A stretch of 64,000 nt of DNA from an uncultured Lachnospiraceae bacterium (GTDB lineage Bacteria > Bacillota > Clostridia > Lachnospirales > Lachnospiraceae): the NCBI GenBank assembly GCA_910588875.1, contig CAJURT010000017.1, positions 6,397 through 70,396 of the forward strand, given 5' to 3'. The notes beneath the pieces were generated by a model that worked only from the letters and a program-made list of their open reading frames with translations, was not told the DNA's origin and did no database searches. Below, piece by piece: positions 24,616-32,821 of this stretch. Both the position numbers and the translations under genes were made by a program. The first letter of the stretch is position 1. Every line of letters begins with the position of its first letter.

Positions 24616-26592
24616 ATGAAGAAGATAGCGGTGATCACATTGGTTCCTCGGTCAGGGAGTTTTTATGCAGGGCAGTTCCAGGAGATTTTCGGGGAACTGG
24701 CGCAGGTGAAGGCATATAGCACGGGAGACGGCTCGGTGGAGGGAATTGAGGCCTCAGATTTGTATGTGGTGTCTACGGATGCCTTTGAGGCCGCAGAGGA
24801 AACCAGGCAATATGTGCCTTCGGAGGGGCAGGTGGTGGAAATCCAGTTGACCTATGCCAAGGATGTGGTGAGGAACCTGAAGAGGATTCCTAAGGGGACA
24901 AGGGTGCTGTTTGTGAATATTACCAGCCAGATGGCAAGAGAGGCGGTGACACAGCTGGAGCAGTTGGGGGTGAACCAGCTGCATTTTGAGGCCTATGGGC
25001 CGGATTTGGCCCTGCCGGCCACAGAGGCTTCGGCAGCCTGGGAGGAGGTTGACATGGCGGTGACGCCGGACGAGGTCAGCTTTGTGCCTCCGGGGATAGG
25101 GAAGGTGCTGAATATCGGACACAGGCCCTGTACGCCGGCAACCATCATTGAGGCGGCTTTGCGGTTGGGGCTGGAACGGCTTCTGGAGGAGAAACGTTTC
25201 CAGAATTATATGAAATCCCTTGCCCCAGGCAACTATAGCTTTGAGCAGATGTTTAAGCGTTCCCGGCAGCTGGAAAGCCGGTTTGATATTCTGATTGAGA
25301 TCCTGGATGAAGGGATGGTGGGGGTGAATGAACGGGGAGAGGTTTTTGCTTTTAACCAGAAGGCTAAGGAGATCACAGGGGTAGAGGCCGGGCTGGCTAT
25401 GGGGAGGCCGGGGGAGCGGGTGTTCCCCTACATCCCCTTTCGGAAATCCATGGAGGAAAAAAAGGAAGTTCCCTCCAGGCTGATTCATATTGGCTCTTCC
25501 AACATTAACCTGTCGGTGGTTCCGGTGCTTTTGAGGGGGGAATGCATTGGGGCATTTGCCACCCTTCAACGTTTCAATGAACTGGAACGGCGCCAAAACG
25601 AACTGCGCAGCCAGCTGCTCCACAAAGGCTACCGGGCAAAGTATTGTTTCGAGGATGTGGTGGGCTGTTCCCAGGTCATCGGCAGGACAAAGGAGATCTT
25701 AAAAAGGATGGCGCGTACCGAGTTGCCGGTGCTTCTAATCGGGGAAACGGGCACGGGAAAAGAACTTTTGGCCCATGCGGTTCACCAGGCCTCAAGGCGC
25801 AGCAAAGCCCCCTTTGTGGCCATCAACGTGGCGGCTGTGCCGGAGAATCTGCTGGAGAGCGAACTTTTCGGATATGAGGAGGGGGCTTTTACCGGGGCAA
25901 AAAAAGGAGGGAGGCCGGGGCTTTTTGAGTTTGCCCACAGGGGAACCTTGTTTTTGGATGAGGTGGAGGGTATGAGTCCCGCCATGCAGGTAAAGCTTCT
26001 GCGGGTTCTACAGGAGCAGGAAATCATGCGGGTGGGGGGAAACCAGATGATCAATGTGGATGTGCGTATTGTGGCAGCCACCAATGAATCCCTGGAGGAG
26101 AAGGTGGCAGAGGGAAGCTTTGAACTGTCAGAGGAAGTCCGCACAATCCTTCTTTGCTATCCCTGGCCGGGGAATATCCGGGAACTGCAGAATGTGGTGG
26201 AGTATCTAAGTTTTACGGGGCAAAGCCTTATCAGGCCGGAAGACCTCCCTCCTACCTTCCAGACCAGCCTTCTGGGAGAGGGAAAAGGGAAGGAGCAGGA
26301 GGAAGCCCTATCCGGCCAGGGGCAACTCAAGGAGGCAGCCGGAGAGGAGAGCCGGGAATTCTGGTATGTGCTGGAACAGATGTACCTGGCTTCGGAGAAG
26401 GGGGAATTCATCGGCCGGGAGGCAATGCTTAAAAATGCCAGGGACACCCATATCCCCTTGTCTCAGAAAGAGGTCAGGGATATCCTGGAGCAGATGGCAG
26501 GACGGGGGCTGGCAAAGGTTGGCAAAGGGAGAGGCGGCAGCAGGATTACTCTGGCAGGAAGAAGGCTGTGGGAAGAAAGGGGGAAGGGATAA
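24616..26592 (+). CDS. Sigma-54-dependent activator (PrpR-N type) with shortened AAA+ domain
   Basis: The 658-residue protein has an N-terminal PrpR-type sensor domain (about 1-200), a PAS-like domain (about 215-320), an AAA+ domain (about 343-530) and a C-terminal winged-helix-like domain rather than the usual Fis-type helix-turn-helix. Walker A GETGTGKE (366-373), the sigma-54 contact loop GAFTGA (423-428) and Walker B TLFLDEVEG are intact. After AEGSF (498-502) the sequence jumps to ELSEEVRTILLCYPWPGNIREL; the usual ~45-residue segment with DLYYRLN...LRER, which carries the arginine fingers, is absent. The frame is intact. It is followed at once by a -24/-12 promoter, its likely target. 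ATPase activity is questionable. Confidence 0.9.
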   Translation: MKKIAVITLVPRSGSFYAGQFQEIFGELAQVKAYSTGDGSVEGIEASDLYVVSTDAFEAAEETRQYVPSEGQVVEIQLTYAKDVVRNLKRIPKGTRVLFVNITSQMAREAVTQLEQLGVNQLHFEAYGPDLALPATEASAAWEEVDMAVTPDEVSFVPPGIGKVLNIGHRPCTPATIIEAALRLGLERLLEEKRFQNYMKSLAPGNYSFEQMFKRSRQLESRFDILIEILDEGMVGVNERGEVFAFNQKAKEITGVEAGLAMGRPGERVFPYIPFRKSMEEKKEVPSRLIHIGSSNINLSVVPVLLRGECIGAFATLQRFNELERRQNELRSQLLHKGYRAKYCFEDVVGCSQVIGRTKEILKRMARTELPVLLIGETGTGKELLAHAVHQASRRSKAPFVAINVAAVPENLLESELFGYEEGAFTGAKKGGRPGLFEFAHRGTLFLDEVEGMSPAMQVKLLRVLQEQEIMRVGGNQMINVDVRIVAATNESLEEKVAEGSFELSEEVRTILLCYPWPGNIRELQNVVEYLSFTGQSLIRPEDLPPTFQTSLLGEGKGKEQEEALSGQGQLKEAAGEESREFWYVLEQMYLASEKGEFIGREAMLKNARDTHIPLSQKEVRDILEQMAGRGLAKVGKGRGGSRITLAGRRLWEERGKG

Positions 26593-26628
26593 GAGGTAAG
26601 AGGCGACGGAAAGAAACGGCAATCTTTG

Positions 26629-26656
26629 ACCAAATAATGCATTAAAAACCAAATAA
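26629..26656 (+). repeat. ACCAAATAA direct repeats, candidate enhancer sites
   Basis: ACCAAATAA occurs at 26629-26637 and 26648-26656, with a related AACCAAAAACC right after. They lie 55-85 bases upstream of the sigma-54 promoter, where upstream activator sites are often found. Confidence 0.4.
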
Positions 26657-26710
26657 ACCAAAAACCAGGGGATGTATGGATAAAAAAACAAGGAAATACG
26701 TCCTCTTTTT

Positions 26711-26727
26711 TTGGCATCAAATTTGCA
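26711..26727 (+). promoter_or_regulatory. Sigma-54 (-24/-12) promoter
   Basis: TTGGCAT, five bases, then TTGCA gives the -24 GG and -12 GC elements with correct spacing (consensus TGGCAC-N5-TTGCA, one mismatch). It is 57 bases upstream of the MalY-type gene and directly downstream of the sigma-54 activator gene, so it should drive the four genes to 32507. Confidence 0.85.
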
Positions 26728-26783
26728 GGTAATATAAAGTGAAAAAATAACTGCTGTAAGCAGCAGGGAACGGGAGTGTGAGC

Positions 26784-27965
26784 ATGAAGTATAACTTTGA
26801 TGAGGTCATTGACCGCAATGGCAACCGCTCGGCCAAATATGACGAGAGGGAGAAGAAGTTCGGCGTCAGGGATGTGATTCCCTTGTGGATTGCAGACATG
26901 GATTTTAAGACGGCGCAGCCTGTCATCGATGCGCTGAAGGCTCGGGCAGAGGAGGGGATCTGGGGGTATACCTCCAGGCCGGATTCTTATTATGAGGCTT
27001 TGTGCGGATGGCAGAAGCGCCGCCACGGATGGGAGATTGACAAGAGGATGATCAGCTTCAGCCTGGGGGTGGTGCCTTCATTGTCCTCCATGGTTCACGT
27101 GTTCACGGAGCCTGGGGATAAGGTGCTTATCCAGACGCCGGTGTATTCGGAGTTCTATGATGTGACGGAAAGCTGGGGACGGCAGGTTCTGGAATGTCCT
27201 ATGGTGGAAAAGGAAGGGCAGTGGGTCATTGATTTTGAGGACTTCGAGAAAAAGGCCAGGGAGGCAAAGCTGTTTTTCCTGTGCAGCCCCCACAATCCCC
27301 TGGGCATTGTGTGGGAGAGGGAGCAACTGGTGAGGATGTGTGAGATCTGTATGAAAAACGGGGTGCAGATCGTGTCAGATGAGATTCATTCGGATTTGGT
27401 GTTCCACGAAAAGACCCATATCCCGGCTGCCACTTTGTCACCGGAGATTGCCTCCCATGTGATTACCTGCATCTCCGGGACAAAAACTTTTAATATGGCA
27501 GGCCTGCAGGCCTCTGCAGTGGTGTTTCCTAACCAAAAATTAAAGGATGCGTATGACAAATTCTGGTTTAATTTGGATATCCACCGCAACAATGCATTCA
27601 GTTCCATTGCCATGGAGACTGCCTTCAATGAGGGGGAAGAGTGGCTGGAGCAGCTTCTGGAATATATTTCCGGGAATTTTGATTTTATCCGGGATTATTG
27701 CCGGGAGTATATCCCGCAGATTAAGCCGAATGTTCCGGATGCCACCTATCTGGTATGGCTGGACTGCCGGGAATTGGGAATGGGAAATGAGGAACTGAGG
27801 GCCTTTATGATTGAGAAGGCGGGGTTGGGGCTTAATGAGGGCTGGTCTTTTGGGCGGAGTCTGTCTGGTTTTATGCGCCTTAATGCGGCTTGTCCCCGCA
27901 GTGTGCTCCGGCAGGCCCTTGAGCAGCTGAAGGAGGCTGTGGAGGCAAGTGCAGCGTCCTGTTAA
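26784..27965 (+). CDS. MalY/PatB-type PLP aminotransferase or C-S lyase
   Basis: The 393-residue fold-type I PLP enzyme matches the MalY/PatB group: PLWIADMDF near the N-terminus, GIWGYTSRPDSYYEA, CSPHNPLGIVW, VSDEIHSDLV and the cofactor Lys in SGTKTFNMAGLQ. Enzymes of this group cleave cystathionine or cysteine conjugates, or transaminate. The start is taken at the ATG at 26784 with GGGAG 7 bases upstream; a GTG two codons earlier is possible. It is the first gene of the sigma-54 operon, followed by an AbgT transporter, peptidase and disulfide reductase, which suggests use of an imported peptide-like or thioether substrate. Confidence 0.9.
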   Translation: MKYNFDEVIDRNGNRSAKYDEREKKFGVRDVIPLWIADMDFKTAQPVIDALKARAEEGIWGYTSRPDSYYEALCGWQKRRHGWEIDKRMISFSLGVVPSLSSMVHVFTEPGDKVLIQTPVYSEFYDVTESWGRQVLECPMVEKEGQWVIDFEDFEKKAREAKLFFLCSPHNPLGIVWEREQLVRMCEICMKNGVQIVSDEIHSDLVFHEKTHIPAATLSPEIASHVITCISGTKTFNMAGLQASAVVFPNQKLKDAYDKFWFNLDIHRNNAFSSIAMETAFNEGEEWLEQLLEYISGNFDFIRDYCREYIPQIKPNVPDATYLVWLDCRELGMGNEELRAFMIEKAGLGLNEGWSFGRSLSGFMRLNAACPRSVLRQALEQLKEAVEASAASC

Positions 27966-28010
27966 TTTTAAAGTAAGGATACATACGTGATACAAATGGA
28001 GGGAAATGGA

Positions 28011-29555
28011 ATGACAAAGGAAAAGACAAAAAAAGGTTTTATACTTCGGGCATTGGATACAGTGGAAAAGGTAGGAAACGGGCTTCCTAATCCTGCAACC
28101 ATCTTTTTAATCCTTACAGGTGTGGTGATTGTCCTGTCTGCCATCTGTGCAGCCTGCGGGGTGTCCGTGACTTACGATTTTCTGGACAGTTCAAAGGGTG
28201 AGATTACCCAGACCACGGTGACAGCCGTGAATCTGCTGGCGCCGGACAGCATCCGGCATATGGTTACTACTGTAGTGAATAATTTTACCGGATTTTTTGC
28301 CCTTGGGACGGTTTTTACCATCATGATAGGTGTGGGCGTTGCAGACGGAACCGGCTTTATGTCTGCGCTCCTGCGCAAGGTGGCGGCATCCACCCCAAAG
28401 GCATTTGTGACAGCTGTAGTGGTATTTCTGGGCATTATGTCTAATATTGCTTCCTCCACAGGATATGTGGTGCTGGTTCCTCTGGGGGCAATCCTTTTCA
28501 TGGCTTTCGGGCGACATCCTATTGCCGGGCTGGCGGCAGCCTTTGCCGGGGTGTCCGGCGGCTGGAGCGCTAACCTTTTGATCGGTACCAATGACCCCAT
28601 GTTTGCGGGCATGTCCACCCAGGCGGCGCAGATGATTGACCCGGGATACAATGTGCTTCCGGTATGTAACTGGTATTTTATGGTGGCCTCTACCTTCCTG
28701 ATCACTGCCATCGGCACGCTGATCACAGACAAGGTGATTGAGCCGCGCCTGGCCCCCTATGTGCCGGATGCCTCGGAGGAGGTTCAGGACATCGGTGAGA
28801 ATGAGAAGCGGGGAATGCGCTGGGCAGGGATTACGGCACTGGCTTATGTGATTCTGATGGCAGTGCTGGTGGTTCCCCAGAACGGGCTTTTAAGGAACCC
28901 GGAGACCCATTCCTTCTTAAGTTCTCCTTTTATGAGCGGAATCATTTTCTTTATGATGCTTCTGTTTTTGCTTCCCGGCCTTGCCTATGGTATCGGGGCA
29001 GGCTCGATTAAGAATGACAAGGATGTGGTGGCGCTGATGAACAAGACCATCAGCGGCCTGGCCAGTTTTATGGTGCTGATTTTCTTTGCGGCTCAGTTTA
29101 CGGCATGCTTTAATTATTCTAATCTGGGAACGATCATTTCCGTATCCGGTGCGAATTTCCTGGAATCCGTGGGATTTACCGGGCTTCCCCTGGTGATTTG
29201 CTTTATTGTGCTGACCGCGTTTATCAATATTTTCATTGCCGTGGATTCTGCCAAATGGGCCATCATGGCTCCCATCTTTGTGCCGATGTTTATGCGCCTC
29301 GGGCTTTCTCCGGAACTGACTCAGGTTGCTTACCGGATTGGGGATTCCAGCACCAATATCATTGCTCCCCTGATGCCTTTCTTCGTGCTGACAGTGGCAT
29401 TTTTCCAAAAATATGACAAGAAGGCGGGAATCGGAAGCGTAATCTCTACCATGCTCCCCTACTCCCTGGCTTTCCTGGTGGGATGGATTATCATGTTTAT
29501 TGTGTGGTATCTGCTGGGGCTGCCTTTAGGGCCTGGTTCCCCTATGTTCTATTGA
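28011..29555 (+). CDS. AbgT-family transporter
   Basis: The 514-residue protein is a polytopic membrane protein with about 11-13 segments. Family features include NGLPNPATIFLIL at the start, MSNIASSTGYVVLVPLGA, and GWSANLLIGTNDPM. AbgT of E. coli imports p-aminobenzoyl-glutamate, and others export sulfonamides or import dipeptide-like compounds. The start at 28011 is chosen because GGAGGG lies 8 bases upstream; the frame stays open to 27987. In the operon it probably brings in the substrate of the following M24 peptidase or the preceding PLP enzyme. Confidence 0.92.
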   Translation: MTKEKTKKGFILRALDTVEKVGNGLPNPATIFLILTGVVIVLSAICAACGVSVTYDFLDSSKGEITQTTVTAVNLLAPDSIRHMVTTVVNNFTGFFALGTVFTIMIGVGVADGTGFMSALLRKVAASTPKAFVTAVVVFLGIMSNIASSTGYVVLVPLGAILFMAFGRHPIAGLAAAFAGVSGGWSANLLIGTNDPMFAGMSTQAAQMIDPGYNVLPVCNWYFMVASTFLITAIGTLITDKVIEPRLAPYVPDASEEVQDIGENEKRGMRWAGITALAYVILMAVLVVPQNGLLRNPETHSFLSSPFMSGIIFFMMLLFLLPGLAYGIGAGSIKNDKDVVALMNKTISGLASFMVLIFFAAQFTACFNYSNLGTIISVSGANFLESVGFTGLPLVICFIVLTAFINIFIAVDSAKWAIMAPIFVPMFMRLGLSPELTQVAYRIGDSSTNIIAPLMPFFVLTVAFFQKYDKKAGIGSVISTMLPYSLAFLVGWIIMFIVWYLLGLPLGPGSPMFY

Positions 29556-29600
29556 TGGATATTGTGAAAAAAGCAATAAATAGAAGAAGGAGAGGATGTT

Positions 29601-30785
29601 ATGCAGCCAAAGGAACAGAGAATAAAGGAACTTTTAAGGGAACGGGGACTGGATGGCGCCATCGTTTCCTCGCCGGAGAATTTTCATCATGTGATAGGTT
29701 TTGGGGGACATCAGCACATCGTGTCCAGGCAGCCGGGTTTTACCCTGGCAGTTATGAGAGCAGATGAACAGGTGCCTACCCATATTACCACCATGGATTT
29801 TGAGGCGGCTACCTTTGAACTACGGGCAGCTGGCCTTGGGTTTGTGGTAGACCCCTATGACACATGGGTGGGGCTTAAGACCTGGCCGGAGATCGCAGAG
29901 GGTGTGATGCTGCCGGACAAGGAGCGTCTGGTAAGTTCTGATGACAAACTGGAGAAATTTGTAAAGAACTGTGACTTGGCAGACAAAAAAATCGGAGTGG
30001 AGATGGATTATCTCCCTGTTCCGTATTATAATAAGCTTAAGGAAAAATTTCCTGAGGCAAAGTTTGAGAATATCTCGGATTTGTTTGTCTATGCCCGCAG
30101 TGTGAAGACAGCAGAAGAGATTCAGATGTTCCGTGACCTGTGCCGGATAGCGGACCATGGGTTTACCCAGGTGAGCCGGATGGTGGGGATCGGCGTGTCG
30201 GAGAAGGAAATGGTAGATTGTTTCCGGGAGGATGTGATCAAATCCGGCTTTTGTGTGCCCAGCGCCTGGTCAATGTTTTCCACCGGACCTTCCGGCTCCC
30301 GCCTGACTATTCCGGAGAACGGGGTCATCAAGGACGGGGATGTGGTGAAATTTGATGGCGGGGTCAATGCCGAGTTTGATTTTTATACCACGGACACCTC
30401 CCGTGCCTGGGTAGTCGGCAATGGGGATCCAGTGCTGTTAAAGCTGAAGGATACGCTGTATGAGGGGCAGAGGAGGATGATCAGGGCGGCAAAGCCCGGG
30501 CTTCCCATCAATGAACTGTACCATACGGCCTATGATTATGTGAAGGAGAGGTTTCCCTCTTACCGCAGAGGACACCAAGGGCATTCCATCAGCATGGGAC
30601 CGGCTACGGCGGAGGCGCCCTATATCAATGCCACGGAGACCAGGCTTTTAGAGCCGGGAATGGTGTTGGCCATGGAGGTGCCCTGTTATATTACCGGGGT
30701 CAATGGATTCAATATTGAAGACATGGTGTTGATTACGGAGACAGGATGCGAGGTACTTACTCCTAATACGCCTCATTATCTGTAA
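29601..30785 (+). CDS. M24-family (Xaa-Pro/creatinase-type) metallopeptidase
   Basis: The 394-residue protein has the creatinase N-terminal domain (1-130) and the pita-bread catalytic domain with the metal ligands in DGGVNAEFDFYTTDTSR (two Asp), RRGHQGHSISMG (His), AMEVPCY (Glu) and NIEDMVLI (Glu). It probably cleaves a Xaa-Pro dipeptide or a related C-N bond. It follows the AbgT transporter by 45 bases with a GGAGAGG ribosome binding site, so the two may handle the same imported compound. Confidence 0.9.
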   Translation: MQPKEQRIKELLRERGLDGAIVSSPENFHHVIGFGGHQHIVSRQPGFTLAVMRADEQVPTHITTMDFEAATFELRAAGLGFVVDPYDTWVGLKTWPEIAEGVMLPDKERLVSSDDKLEKFVKNCDLADKKIGVEMDYLPVPYYNKLKEKFPEAKFENISDLFVYARSVKTAEEIQMFRDLCRIADHGFTQVSRMVGIGVSEKEMVDCFREDVIKSGFCVPSAWSMFSTGPSGSRLTIPENGVIKDGDVVKFDGGVNAEFDFYTTDTSRAWVVGNGDPVLLKLKDTLYEGQRRMIRAAKPGLPINELYHTAYDYVKERFPSYRRGHQGHSISMGPATAEAPYINATETRLLEPGMVLAMEVPCYITGVNGFNIEDMVLITETGCEVLTPNTPHYL

Positions 30786-30815
30786 ACATGTAGCAGAGAA
30801 AGGAGCAAATGCATA

Positions 30816-32507
30816 ATGAAGGTTATTATTGTAGGAGGAGTGGCCGGGGGAGCCGGTACGGCTGCACGGCTGCGCAGGAACGATGAGAGTGCGGAGATTA
30901 TCATGCTGGAGCGGGGGAATTATATTTCCTATGCCAACTGCGGCCTGCCCTATTATGTGGGAGGCGTTATCACAGATAAGGGGGCGCTGCAGGTGCAGAC
31001 CCCGGAGCGCTTCCATGCCCGGTTCCGGGTGGATGTGCGTGTCAACAGTGAGGTGGTTGCTGTGGACACCAGGGGGAAAAGGGTTACCGTGAGGCACGGG
31101 GAGGAGACTTATCAGGAGAACTATGATAAGCTGGTACTGTCTCCGGGAGCCGGGCCGGTGCGGCCGCCCATTCCGGGGATGGAAGAGAACCATGTGTTTA
31201 CTTTGAGAAATATTCCGGACACCTATGCCATCCACGATTATGTGGAGAAGGAAAAGCCATCCACCTGTGCGGTGATCGGCGCAGGCTTTATCGGCCTGGA
31301 GATGGCGGAGAATTTGGCAGAGCGGGGTATCCGGGTCTCGGTGGTGGAGGGGGCTTCCCACGTCATGCCTCCCATTGACATGGATATGGCTCACAATGTG
31401 CATAATTATATCCGTGCCCAGGGTATCCGGCTGTATCTGGGGCAGACCTGTACAGCCATGGATAAGGAAGGGGTGGTCTTAAAGGACGGCACCAGGGTTC
31501 CCGCAGACATGGTGATCTTAAGCATCGGCGTGCGTCCGGATACAGGGTTTTTGAAGGACAGCGGGATTTCGCTGGGTCAGCGGGGGGAGATCCTGGTAAA
31601 CGAATTCATGGAGACTTCAGCGCCGGATGTCTATGCCCTGGGGGATGCGGTGGCCGTGAATCATGTGGTCAGCGGCAAACCGGTCCTGATTCCCCTGGCC
31701 TCCCCGGCCAACAAGCAGGGGAGGATTGTGGGCGACAATCTGTGCGGCAAAAGGGTTTCCTATAAGGGGAGCCAGGGCACATCCATCATGAAATTCTTCG
31801 GGATGACCGTGGCAGTGACCGGGGAGAAAGAGGAGAGCCTTTTGGCTCAGGGACGTCCCTTTAAAAAGGTGATCACCACCTCAGCCTCCCAGGCCGGGTA
31901 TTATCCGGGCGGTGAGATGATGACGGTAAAGACCTTGTTTGACCCGGATACGGGAGTGGTTTTAGGAGCCCAGATCGTGGGCGGGAAGGGTGTGGACAAG
32001 CGGATTGACGACCTGGCCAATGCAGTGCGTTTTTGCCTGACCGGCTATGACCTCCAGGAGATGGAACTGGCCTACGCCCCGCCCTTTTCCTCAGCCAAGG
32101 ATCCGGTGAATATGGCGGGATATGTGATCGGCAATGTGCTGGAAGGAGTGATGAAACCCTTCTATATCGAAGATCTGGACAAAATTCCGGAGGATGCCAT
32201 ACGTCTTGACGTGCGCACGGATGAGGAGGTGGCAAGGGGGATGATTCCCGGATTTATCCATATTCCCTTAGACAGCCTCCGGGAGCGCATGGGAGAACTG
32301 GATTTGTCCAAGGACATTTACATTACCTGCCAGATCGGCCTCCGGGGTTATCTGGCCCAGCGGATATTAGACCAGGCAGGGGCCAGGACGTGGAATTTGT
32401 CCGGCGGATACCGGTTCTATGATATGATGGTGAAAGACCAGGCCGCTGTGGCTGCCGTGGCAGGGATGTGCACGGAGTGCGGGATGGAGAAGAAGCAGGG
32501 ATTATAA
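30816..32507 (+). CDS. CoA-disulfide-reductase-like flavoprotein with rhodanese domain
   Basis: The 563-residue protein has an FAD loop VIIVGGVAGGAGTAARLRR, the redox Cys C43 in SYANCGLPYY as in CoA-disulfide and NADH:persulfide reductases, a second Rossmann loop AVIGAGFIGLEMAENLAE and the FAD motif VYALGDAV. A C-terminal rhodanese domain (about 450-545) carries a Cys in ITCQIGLRGY. A CTEC tail follows. Such fusions reduce CoA persulfides or polysulfides. Beside a PLP C-S lyase it may deal with sulfane sulfur released from thiols; a role in handling selenium for the hydroxylase is conceivable but not shown. It ends the sigma-54 operon. Confidence 0.9.
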   Translation: MKVIIVGGVAGGAGTAARLRRNDESAEIIMLERGNYISYANCGLPYYVGGVITDKGALQVQTPERFHARFRVDVRVNSEVVAVDTRGKRVTVRHGEETYQENYDKLVLSPGAGPVRPPIPGMEENHVFTLRNIPDTYAIHDYVEKEKPSTCAVIGAGFIGLEMAENLAERGIRVSVVEGASHVMPPIDMDMAHNVHNYIRAQGIRLYLGQTCTAMDKEGVVLKDGTRVPADMVILSIGVRPDTGFLKDSGISLGQRGEILVNEFMETSAPDVYALGDAVAVNHVVSGKPVLIPLASPANKQGRIVGDNLCGKRVSYKGSQGTSIMKFFGMTVAVTGEKEESLLAQGRPFKKVITTSASQAGYYPGGEMMTVKTLFDPDTGVVLGAQIVGGKGVDKRIDDLANAVRFCLTGYDLQEMELAYAPPFSSAKDPVNMAGYVIGNVLEGVMKPFYIEDLDKIPEDAIRLDVRTDEEVARGMIPGFIHIPLDSLRERMGELDLSKDIYITCQIGLRGYLAQRILDQAGARTWNLSGGYRFYDMMVKDQAAVAAVAGMCTECGMEKKQGL

Positions 32508-32536
32508 AGTCCGGGTGTCGAAAAGCGGGGATATGG

Positions 32537-32580
32537 AAAAAGGTCTGATTCTTTACAAAAGGAATCGGGCCTTTTTTCTT
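32537..32580 (+). terminator. Terminator of the sigma-54 operon
   Basis: AAAAGGTCTGATTC pairs with GAATCGGGCCTTTT (14 bases with two G-T wobbles), followed by a run of T residues. Confidence 0.88.
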
Positions 32581-32662
32581 GCAAGAAAGGAGCAGAGGCC
32601 TTTTTACATCCATCAATGACATCCAGAAATTCCTTGCCGGATTCCTGGTTCACAAAATCGAT

Positions 32663-32707
32663 ATCTAAAAATATTTTAGGATAAAAAATATTTTTAAGGA
32701 TTTGCTA
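32663..32707 (+). promoter_or_regulatory. AT-rich tandem box upstream of ssnA
   Basis: Two dyads of the form CTAAAAATATTTTAG and AAAAATATTTTT precede the -35. The block is collinear, without gaps, with the block in front of the YheO-like regulator on the other arm. Confidence 0.7.
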
Positions 32708-32736
32708 TTGACAATAAAAATAAAATGTATTACTAT
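32708..32736 (+). promoter_or_regulatory. Promoter of the rightward purine operon (ssnA)
   Basis: Perfect TTGACA at 32708-32713, 17 bases, TACTAT at 32731-32736. A degenerate copy of the TetR-like dyad, GACTGA-ATAA-TCGATA, follows at 32745-32760, in the initially transcribed region. Confidence 0.85.
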
Positions 32737-32821
32737 CATAATTAGACTGAATAATCGATAAAAACATCGGTGAAATCCGGAGATGTCCGGGCAAAAGCAA
32801 CAGTGGGAAAGGAGAAGCGGG

